This document shows, one piece after another, positions 32,115 to 39,479 of a stretch of DNA of 64,000 nucleotides (positions are counted from its first letter, which is position 1; each line of letters starts with the position of its first letter). Both the position numbers and the translations under genes were made by a program. Location of the stretch: contig NZ_JADOBQ010000001.1 of the NCBI RefSeq assembly GCF_015644665.1, positions 1 to 64,000 on the forward strand. The letters run 5' to 3'. The notes beneath the pieces are model-generated. The model was not told where the DNA came from, searched no databases, and was given only the letters and a program-made list of their open reading frames with translations. This stretch comes from Roseobacter sp. MH60115. Its GTDB lineage: Bacteria; Pseudomonadota; Alphaproteobacteria; Rhodobacterales; Rhodobacteraceae.

Positions 32115-34697
32115 ATGGTACTGGAATTGTTCAGAAAGGACGCGATCTTGCGGCGCATCCTCCCGCTTGGGGTGATCCTCATCGGGATAGCACTTTTGGT
32201 CGGCCTGTTCCTGGCGATCACGCAGCGGATGAACACGCTGCGCGAGGCCCCCGGCGACAATCTGACCTGGACCCTGTCCCAGGTTGAGGTGGATGTGCTG
32301 CTGCTGACGGATGAGGCGCTGCTGGCGCAGCAGTCGGACCCGCCCGATCTCGCAACCCTGCGGCGACGGTTCGACAATGCCTATAGCCGCGCGGTCAATA
32401 TCCGCGAAAGCCGCGGCTTTGCGAAGATGCGCGCGGATGACACTTTTTCCGCACAGCTGGCCACGTTGCAGGCCTGCCTGGACAAGCTCGCGCTGCTGAT
32501 CGACCGCCCCGATGCGGAGCTGGGAAACAGTCTGCGAGAGGTCTGGCAGCTGTCGACCACGATCCGCGAGGACGCACATGACATCGCCTTGACCGGTATC
32601 GCGCTGCGCTCTGCGGCGTCCGATGCGGAACGGGCGGCGTTCAGTCGATTGCTGTTTGCCGCCGCCACGATCAGCATCGCGCTCATTCTCTTTCTGGGCT
32701 TCATGCTCTTTGTTTTGCTGCGCCAGTATCGCGTCCACCGCGAGATTTCAGAGGCCGCGGAGCGTGCGAATTCCCGGTTGAAGTCGAGTTTTGATGTGTC
32801 CCTGGATGCAATCATCGTGGCCGACGATCATGGGGTCATTCTGGACTACAGCGGCGCGGCGGAAACGGTGTTCGGCTTTGCGAAAGAGGAGGCGATTGGG
32901 TCCCAGATGGCTGATCTCATTGTGCCCCATCAGCACCGCGCGGCGCATCGGGCCGGGATGGACCGGTTCAACAAAACCGGAGAGGCGCGGCTGGTGGGGC
33001 AGGGCCGGATCGAGATCACGGCCTTGCGCAAATCGGGAGAGGAGTTCCCGGTGGAAATCTCCATCGGCATGGCCAAGGACCATCGCGGTACGATCTTCAT
33101 TTCCTACCTGAGAGACATCACCGAACGGCTGGCCGCCGAGGAAAACCTGAAACGTGCCCGGGACGAGGCCTTGCAGGCCGAACAGGCCAAATCCAATTTC
33201 CTCGCGGTGATGAGCCACGAGATGCGCACGCCGCTCAACGGTATATTCGGGACAATCGAGCTTTTGCAAAACACCAAGCTGGGCAAGACGCAGGCGGGCT
33301 ATCTCGGGATCGCCCGACACTCGGCAGATATCCTGCTCTACCATGTCAACAACGTGCTCGACGTGGCGCGCATGGACGTGGGCAAGCTGGAGCTGAGCGA
33401 GGACACTTTCGAGCTTCGGCAGTTCTTCAAGGACGTGGTGACCACGAATGAAACCACCGCCTATGCGCAAAGCAATACGCTCACGCTGGATTTGGCAGGC
33501 ATGTCACGCTGTCACGTGGTTGCTGATGAACAGCGGCTGCGCCAGATTGCCTTCAACCTGGTCAGCAACGCGCTCAAGTTCACGCACCACGGCAAGGTCA
33601 CCTTGAAGGCGCGGACGACACCGACGGATGATGGCCATCTGATGCTGGAATTCTCCGTCAAGGATACGGGCGTTGGCATTCCCCCGGAAGATCAGACGCG
33701 GGTCTTTGATCGCTTCTTCACGCAGGAAAAATCCTATGACCGGTTGGCCTCGGGTGCGGGTCTTGGGCTGACCATCTGCAAACAGCTTGTGGATATGATG
33801 CACGGGACGATCACCCTGAAAAGCAAGGTGGGCAAGGGCAGCACGTTCACCGTTTCGGTCCCTCTGCAGGTCGCCGAGGAGCGTGCCCCAGAGCCACATC
33901 AACCACCGACGATGCCGGATACGGAGATGTTGAAGGGGCAAGATATTCTGCTGGTCGAAGACAATGAGATCAACCGTCTGATCGTACGGCAAATGCTGAA
34001 GGCGCATGACGTGGAGGTCACCGAAGCCCATAACGGTCAGGAAGCGGTGGATCTGGCGCATCAGCGCCGGTTTGCCGCGATCCTGATGGATGTCAGCATG
34101 CCGGTGATGAATGGCCTCGACGCAACGGAGATTATCCGGGCGGCCGACACGCCCAATCGCGCGGTGCCCATCATCGGGTTGACCGCGCATGCGCTGGCCG
34201 ATGAACAGGCCAAATTCATCGCTGCCGGGATGGACATCTGCCTCAACAAGCCGGTGTCGCAGGCGGAACTGCTCGGCACGCTGGCCACTGCAATTGGTAC
34301 CGTGGATGTGATGGCACCGGAAAAAGCGAGGGTGCAGGTGGAGGATCTTGTGGCCTCTCACATTTTCGACGAGCTCAGAACAGTGTTCGCCAAGGAAAGG
34401 CTGCAGAGACTGGTGGCGGACTTCGAGGCGGAGATTGATGCCTTGTTGGCCGACGTGCCAACCCTTCTGGATGCGTCCGACCTGCCAACCCTGGCCGCAC
34501 GTACGCATAAATCAATTGGGTCTGCGGGCATGGTGGGTGTGGTCCCGTTCCAGCGGCGCTTGCGCAAGCTGGAACAGGCGGCCAAGGCTGGGAAGCCTGC
34601 AGCCTCGCACTCTGCGGCTACGGAGGCTGTCGATGCATGGCCAGAGACCCGCACAGCCCTGAGGGATGCGGCGACATCCCCCTATCCCAAAGGATAG
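32115..34697 (+). CDS. Hybrid sensor histidine kinase with PAS, receiver and Hpt domains
   Basis: 860 residues from the ATG at 32115; a TTG at 32055 (880 residues) would overlap the previous gene and is possible. Two membrane helices (about 14-37 and 178-206) bracket a periplasmic region of 140 residues. A PAS domain (about 222-340) follows, then HisKA with SHEMRTPLNG (His368), a HATPase (about 470-590, with FDRFFTQEKSYD), a receiver (ILMDVSMPVM, Asp659) and a C-terminal Hpt (THKSIGSAG, His798). This is a complete phosphorelay chain ending on Hpt, so a separate receiver is expected; the LuxR-type regulator at 42204-42851 is the candidate. The last 16 bases, including the stop, form the second copy of the inverted repeat. 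Confidence 0.88.
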   Translation: MVLELFRKDAILRRILPLGVILIGIALLVGLFLAITQRMNTLREAPGDNLTWTLSQVEVDVLLLTDEALLAQQSDPPDLATLRRRFDNAYSRAVNIRESRGFAKMRADDTFSAQLATLQACLDKLALLIDRPDAELGNSLREVWQLSTTIREDAHDIALTGIALRSAASDAERAAFSRLLFAAATISIALILFLGFMLFVLLRQYRVHREISEAAERANSRLKSSFDVSLDAIIVADDHGVILDYSGAAETVFGFAKEEAIGSQMADLIVPHQHRAAHRAGMDRFNKTGEARLVGQGRIEITALRKSGEEFPVEISIGMAKDHRGTIFISYLRDITERLAAEENLKRARDEALQAEQAKSNFLAVMSHEMRTPLNGIFGTIELLQNTKLGKTQAGYLGIARHSADILLYHVNNVLDVARMDVGKLELSEDTFELRQFFKDVVTTNETTAYAQSNTLTLDLAGMSRCHVVADEQRLRQIAFNLVSNALKFTHHGKVTLKARTTPTDDGHLMLEFSVKDTGVGIPPEDQTRVFDRFFTQEKSYDRLASGAGLGLTICKQLVDMMHGTITLKSKVGKGSTFTVSVPLQVAEERAPEPHQPPTMPDTEMLKGQDILLVEDNEINRLIVRQMLKAHDVEVTEAHNGQEAVDLAHQRRFAAILMDVSMPVMNGLDATEIIRAADTPNRAVPIIGLTAHALADEQAKFIAAGMDICLNKPVSQAELLGTLATAIGTVDVMAPEKARVQVEDLVASHIFDELRTVFAKERLQRLVADFEAEIDALLADVPTLLDASDLPTLAARTHKSIGSAGMVGVVPFQRRLRKLEQAAKAGKPAASHSAATEAVDAWPETRTALRDAATSPYPKG
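34682..34697. promoter_or_regulatory. Inverted repeat, copy 2 of 3
   Basis: CTATCCCAAAGGATAG, arms CTATCC and GGATAG around CAAA, identical to copy 3. It coincides with the last five codons and stop of the kinase gene and lies 116 bp before the Alg44-like gene. Confidence 0.7.
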
Positions 34698-34813
34698 CCC
34701 CCTTTAGACTTTTGCGCATGAGAGTGTTCCGCTGCGCCCCTCTGCGGCGCGTCTCCGCCTGATATACCGTCCGGAACGCCGCCGTATCGTCTGTACGCAG
34801 CCTGGAGCCCGCC

Positions 34814-36223
34814 ATGAACATTCGCCACGAATGTCCGATGTCAGATCTTTCGTTTTCGGTCACCGCACCGCTGCATTTGCACAAGGCAAATGGCTGCAAG
34901 GTGACTGCAAGCCGCTGGTCGCTGGCGGGGATATGGCTGGAGGTCGACGCGCCCGACATGGCCGGCGAAACGATGTTGTGCGTTCCTTTCCAAGGGGTTG
35001 AGGTCTCTTTCCCGGTTTCGCTGACGGCGACCGACACGCCGGGTCACTACCAGTTTGCAGAGCTTACCGTGCGGCAGCGAGAGACCCTTTCTACCTTCTA
35101 TCAGGGGGTGCTTTCGGGCCAGATGGTTTCTGCGGGAGAGATGATCACCAGTCTTGATACCCCGGTGGATCTGGTGCCGATGCACGAGACCGAAGCGGAG
35201 GAGGCCGCGGGTCGCGCAGCCGGGAAACCCCGGCTCCTCCGTATCATCTGGAACATGGCATTCTACACGGCAATGGCCGCTCTCTTGACGGTCTTTCTGG
35301 GCGGCCACATCTGGCAGCGCCTGTCCCGTATCGATCTGGAGCATGCGCGGTTTACGGCGCCAATCCTGGAGTATGTCGCACCGGGCGCGGGATATGTGAC
35401 GCGGCTGAACGTGGCGGTTGGTGACGATGTGGCCGCAGGTGACATTCTGGCCCGGATCGAGGACCCGGACCGGGAAAGCGATGTAGAGGATGTGCGGGCC
35501 GAAGTGCTGTTGGCGGAACGCCGCCTGAAAACCGCCGAAGACCGTCTGGCACGTCATCTGGCGCTGTACCAGACGCGCCGCGCCGCACTTTGGGCGGCGT
35601 TTTCCCAGGTGTGGGACCCGTGGCAGCGGAACGACCCGCGCGCGCTGGTTTACCCCCCTGTGGTTGAGACGGCATGGCGCGAATTATACGCATTTGACCG
35701 CGGTCGCGACACGGTTGCGGGGGGCTACTTTGACATGAAGGCCACGTTGGAGGCGGGTGTGGAGGAACGTGAGCTTGATCTGCGTCGCTGGAAGCGCGAG
35801 TTGCGGCACCGCAAGGCTGCTGCCGACAAGCTGCTGATCCGGGCACGCACCGCAGGTACCGTCTATGCTGTGCACGCCGAAAAAGGTGGCTATGTCGGGC
35901 GGAACACACCGGTTATCGACGTCGAAGACAAGAACCCGCGCCGCGCCGTTGCCTGGTTGGACGATGCCATGGCGACCCGCGTCCATGTCGGCATGGCGGC
36001 GCGGATCGCCTATGTCTACCGGGGTGAGGCCAGAGAGGTCACAGGCACCGTCACCGATGTGCAGGCCGGCACGAATATCGCGCAGCCCGACCGGTTTGGC
36101 ATGATCCTGACCATTCAGGCGGATGATGTCGGGGTCATGAACAGCCGCAAATGGTTCCGCCGCAATGCCCCGGCGCAGGTGTCGCTTGACCGTGTCTCCC
36201 CCCTTGTTTTTTGGAAGGGGTGA
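34814..36223 (+). CDS. Alg44-like membrane-fusion protein with degenerate PilZ domain
   Basis: 469 residues. About 10-110 resembles PilZ (KVTASRWSLAGIWLEVDAPD), a single membrane helix lies at about 148-170, and then an HlyD-type periplasmic part with two lipoyl-like halves (YVAPGAGYVTRLNVAVGDDV and RARTAGTVYAVHAEKGGYVG) flanks a helical hairpin. PilZ-membrane helix-HlyD is the layout of Alg44, the c-di-GMP-responsive partner of the alginate polymerase Alg8, and the next gene is Alg8-like. The c-di-GMP signature is damaged: there is no RxxxR and the Asp of DxSxxG is replaced (RWSLAG). So control by c-di-GMP is doubtful. Start chosen for GGAG seven bases upstream. Confidence 0.8.
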   Translation: MNIRHECPMSDLSFSVTAPLHLHKANGCKVTASRWSLAGIWLEVDAPDMAGETMLCVPFQGVEVSFPVSLTATDTPGHYQFAELTVRQRETLSTFYQGVLSGQMVSAGEMITSLDTPVDLVPMHETEAEEAAGRAAGKPRLLRIIWNMAFYTAMAALLTVFLGGHIWQRLSRIDLEHARFTAPILEYVAPGAGYVTRLNVAVGDDVAAGDILARIEDPDRESDVEDVRAEVLLAERRLKTAEDRLARHLALYQTRRAALWAAFSQVWDPWQRNDPRALVYPPVVETAWRELYAFDRGRDTVAGGYFDMKATLEAGVEERELDLRRWKRELRHRKAAADKLLIRARTAGTVYAVHAEKGGYVGRNTPVIDVEDKNPRRAVAWLDDAMATRVHVGMAARIAYVYRGEAREVTGTVTDVQAGTNIAQPDRFGMILTIQADDVGVMNSRKWFRRNAPAQVSLDRVSPLVFWKG

Positions 36224-36227
36224 GAGC

Positions 36228-37811
36228 ATGCAAGCGCCCGATACGGTCTATGCCTTTGAAAAGCACCTGGATGGCTGGTTGAAAAGGCTCTCCGGACCGG
36301 TGCCAAAAGGGTTTGCCAAATGGTCTCCGAGGCAGAGCGTTCAGTTCGCCCTTTTGCTTGGCCTGCTGAGCGCCGCGATGGTGTTCTGGCCAAACAACTT
36401 CTTTCATCCCGACCTTTTGCAGGTGACCTTTGTTCTGGGTGGCCTTGGCATCTGGCGCTTTGGCTGGTGGTTCACCCATGCGGTCCGCGCCGAGATTTTT
36501 GCACGGTTCAAATGGCCGGGCATGCGCCGTCGCGCGGATGCGGTTTGGCAATCGGGATGGCGCCCGCGGCGGTTGCATATCCAGATGACAACATTCTACG
36601 AAGAACCCGCCATCACGCGCCGCGTGATCGGCTCCATCCTTGGGCAAATCCGGCGAGAGGGCATCCCGACCACCCTGTGGATTGGCACCGGCGCTTCCTA
36701 TGATGAGCAGATCATCACGGAATTCGTGCGCACCCATGCCGCCGATCTGGATGCAGAACTGGTGTTCTTGCGGCAGAACCAGCCGGGCAAACGCATGGCC
36801 ATCGGTATGATCCTGCGGGCGATGAATCGTGCCGGTATTCGCCCGGATGATCTGGTTATCTTCATGGACGGGGACGCGGTCTATGGCACGGATGTGCTGG
36901 AAAAGACCTGCTCGATGTTTGGCGCAGACCCCGGCCTGCAGGCGCTGACCACCAATGAGGAGGTGCTGTGTTACGGGCCGGATTGGATTCAAAGCTGGTT
37001 GTCGATGCGGTTTGCGCAACGCCGGTTGGCCATGCAAAGCCATGCATTGTCCGACAAGGTGCTGACGTTGACTGGGCGGATGAGCGTCTTTCGTGCGTAT
37101 CACGTCACGGATGAGACATTCATCCGGACCATCGAAGCAGATCATCTTGATCACTGGCTGTGGGGGCGGTTCAGGTTTCTGTCCGGCGACGACAAGAGCA
37201 CCTGGTATCACCTGCTAACCAAACGCGCCAAGATGACCTATGTGCCCGATGCCTGCGTCTACACAATCGAACAGATCGAAGGATCGGGCACCGAGCGTAT
37301 GGTGCAGAATTTCCGCCGCTGGTCCGGCAACATGCTGCGCAACGGTACGCGCGCCATTGCATTGGGGCCGCGCGTGGTCAACCCGTTCATCTGGTGGTGC
37401 CTGGTCGACCAGCGGCTTGCCATGTGGACGATGCTGGTCAGCCCGACACTGGCGGTGCTGACGGTGTTCGTCGCACCGGCCTACCTGATGCATTGTCTGA
37501 TCTGGATCGTGCTCAGCCGGACAATCCTGTGCCTGTTCCTGTTCCGCTATGCGCGCAGCGCCGATATCAGCTGGCCCTTCATTCTCTACTTCAACCAGAT
37601 CATAAATGCGGGCGTAAAGGTCTATATGATCTTTCACCTCAGCAAACAGAAATGGTCGAACCGGGGCAATCAAACGGCGGGCAATGGCGGTACGTTGCGC
37701 GACAGGATGCAGAACGCAGTGGCCAAGTTCCAGCTGGTCACCACGGTCACGGCTTTCGTCACGGCGCTGGCGGTTTATGTGGGCGCGCTGGAGCTGCCTC
37801 CTCTCTTCTGA
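36228..37811 (+). CDS. Alg8-like processive glycosyltransferase (GT2)
   Basis: 527 residues, starting 4 bp after the previous stop (GAAGGGG upstream). Two N-terminal and about four C-terminal membrane helices enclose a GT-A domain: DGD at 214-216, the TTNE motif at 241-244, then RFAQRRLAMQ, LTGRMSVFRA, GDDKSTW (320-326) and FRRWSGNMLRNG. These match by memory the distinctive strings of Alg8, the mannuronan synthase of Pseudomonas (LTTNE, LTMTGRMSAFRA, TGDDKSSW), better than cellulose or hyaluronan synthases. It probably polymerises GDP-mannuronate made by the downstream dehydrogenase. Bacterial mixed-linkage glucan synthases are a more distant alternative. Confidence 0.82.
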   Translation: MQAPDTVYAFEKHLDGWLKRLSGPVPKGFAKWSPRQSVQFALLLGLLSAAMVFWPNNFFHPDLLQVTFVLGGLGIWRFGWWFTHAVRAEIFARFKWPGMRRRADAVWQSGWRPRRLHIQMTTFYEEPAITRRVIGSILGQIRREGIPTTLWIGTGASYDEQIITEFVRTHAADLDAELVFLRQNQPGKRMAIGMILRAMNRAGIRPDDLVIFMDGDAVYGTDVLEKTCSMFGADPGLQALTTNEEVLCYGPDWIQSWLSMRFAQRRLAMQSHALSDKVLTLTGRMSVFRAYHVTDETFIRTIEADHLDHWLWGRFRFLSGDDKSTWYHLLTKRAKMTYVPDACVYTIEQIEGSGTERMVQNFRRWSGNMLRNGTRAIALGPRVVNPFIWWCLVDQRLAMWTMLVSPTLAVLTVFVAPAYLMHCLIWIVLSRTILCLFLFRYARSADISWPFILYFNQIINAGVKVYMIFHLSKQKWSNRGNQTAGNGGTLRDRMQNAVAKFQLVTTVTAFVTALAVYVGALELPPLF

Positions 37812-37919
37812 GCCACCGTCATTTCTGTGCCTGACGTGGTCCCCAAACGCGGCACAGCCCGCGTCAGCCCAGGGTCATGCCCACGCTATTTGCTGCGATC
37901 TCCCATCCGGGCACGGGGC

Positions 37920-37935
37920 TATCCCAAAGGATAGC
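37920..37935. promoter_or_regulatory. Inverted repeat, copy 3 of 3
   Basis: CTATCCCAAAGGATAG, identical to the copy at 34682. It lies in the 222-bp gap before the AlgD-like gene, 98 bp ahead of its start. CTATACCGCTG follows at 37961, a string also found after copy 1. Confidence 0.75.
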
Positions 37936-38033
37936 GCCGCCATACAAAGTTTGGCGCACCTATACCGCTGTAGGAAAGATTGTTGTAAAACAGTTGGATA
38001 GAAGGATGTCAGTCACAAGTAAGGATTGGTATC

Positions 38034-39434
38034 ATGTTCGACATTCCCCTGAACTTCCCCCAGGAAACCCTGCAAGCGCCGCTGCGGCTGGTAGATGAGA
38101 AACCCAGCATCAGCGTTGTTGGCCTTGGCTATGTCGGGGCGGTGTCCACCGCTTGCCTGTCCAGCCTCGGACACCGCGTGGTGGGGGTCGATATCGACCC
38201 CGGCAAGGTGGCCTGCATCGCTGCTGGCCGGTCGCCGATCCATGAACAGGATCTGGAGCGGTTGTTGGGAGAAGGCGTGGAGGATGGTCTTGTCTCTGCC
38301 ACGGATGACCTGGAGCAGGCGGTTGTTGATACGGATGTCACATTTGTTTCTGTCGGCACCCCGACCGCCGCGGATGGCGGCTGTGACCACAGCTATATTG
38401 ATGCGGCGGCGCGGGCCATTGGCGCCGGGCTGAAACGCAAGCAAAGCTTCCACGTGGTGGTGATGCGGTGTTCGATCCCGCCGGGGGTGACCATGGGCTT
38501 CATGGCGCCGATCATCGAAGAGGTGTCCGGCCTGACGGCAGGGGAGGATTTCGGTGTCTGTTTCAACCCGGAATTCCTGCGCGAAGGTGTCGCGGTGGAG
38601 GATTTCTACGCGCCGCCCAAGACAGTGATCGGCGCCAATGACGCGCGCAGCGCCGCAGTTCTGTCCCGCATCTACGAGGCGGTGGACGAAAACCCGATTG
38701 TCACCACCGTCGAGACGGCGGAGATGGTGAAATACATCGACAATGTCTGGCACGCGACAAAGGTCTGTTTTGCCAATGAAGTGGGACGCCTGTGCAAGCC
38801 GCTGGGCGTTGACAGCCACGATGTCATGGATGTTTTCGTGCAGGACACAAAGCTGAACCTCTCTCCCTACTATCTCAAGCCGGGCTTCGCCTATGGGGGC
38901 TCCTGCCTGCCCAAGGAGGTGCGCGCGGTCGCGCATATTGCCGAGCAGCAAGGCGTTGATCTGCCGCTGATCCAGAGCCTCGGCGCCTCCAATGAGACAC
39001 ATATCGACGCAGCGCTTCAGATGGTGCGCGACACGGGTGCCAAAAGGGTCGGCGTTCTCGGGCTGGCGTTCAAACCCGGTACCGATGATCTGCGCGAAAG
39101 CCCCATTCTGGAGGTGATTGCCGCGCTGAACGCCGAAGGGGTCGAGGTGGTGATCCACGACCCGGCGATCACACCGGAAACCCCCCTTGCCGGTCAGCTT
39201 GCCTATGTGCGCCACGGCAGCCCCGGTCTGCAGGCGCTGGCCAAGGACCTGCCGGGTATGATGCGCGCCGATCTTGATGAGGTCACGGGCAGTGTCGAGG
39301 CAATGATCGTCACCCATGCCAACCCAACCTACCGCGCTGCGGTAGAGACTGCAGGCGACACGCCGGTCATTGATGTCGCCCGGATCGCGTCTGCGGCGCC
39401 GACAGCGGCAAACTATCAAGGGATCGGCTGGTAA
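38034..39434 (+). CDS. algD: GDP-mannose 6-dehydrogenase, AlgD-like
   Basis: 466 residues. The NAD-binding motif is VVGLGYVGAVS, the catalytic cysteine is Cys291 in GGSCLPK, and KPGTDDLRESP and a terminal GIGW end the protein. The strings NVWHATKVCFANEVG and KLNLSPYYLKPGFAYGGS resemble AlgD of Pseudomonas more closely than UDP-glucose dehydrogenases. It makes the nucleotide-uronate donor, GDP-mannuronate, by two NAD-dependent oxidations. A 24-residue N-terminal extension precedes the usual start. It has its own leader with the third inverted repeat, so it is probably a separate transcript co-regulated with the polymerase genes. Confidence 0.82.
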   Translation: MFDIPLNFPQETLQAPLRLVDEKPSISVVGLGYVGAVSTACLSSLGHRVVGVDIDPGKVACIAAGRSPIHEQDLERLLGEGVEDGLVSATDDLEQAVVDTDVTFVSVGTPTAADGGCDHSYIDAAARAIGAGLKRKQSFHVVVMRCSIPPGVTMGFMAPIIEEVSGLTAGEDFGVCFNPEFLREGVAVEDFYAPPKTVIGANDARSAAVLSRIYEAVDENPIVTTVETAEMVKYIDNVWHATKVCFANEVGRLCKPLGVDSHDVMDVFVQDTKLNLSPYYLKPGFAYGGSCLPKEVRAVAHIAEQQGVDLPLIQSLGASNETHIDAALQMVRDTGAKRVGVLGLAFKPGTDDLRESPILEVIAALNAEGVEVVIHDPAITPETPLAGQLAYVRHGSPGLQALAKDLPGMMRADLDEVTGSVEAMIVTHANPTYRAAVETAGDTPVIDVARIASAAPTAANYQGIGW

Positions 39435-39479
39435 CAGCCGCCCCGCATTTTGTGAACGTAACCAGTAAAGGAGGGACAA

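Noticed and set aside
38034-39434. UDP-glucose 6-dehydrogenase for the AlgD-like gene
   Set aside because: Possible, but NVWHA, the KLNLS-YY-PGFAYGGS string and the terminal GIGW resemble AlgD, and the polymerase beside it is Alg8-like.
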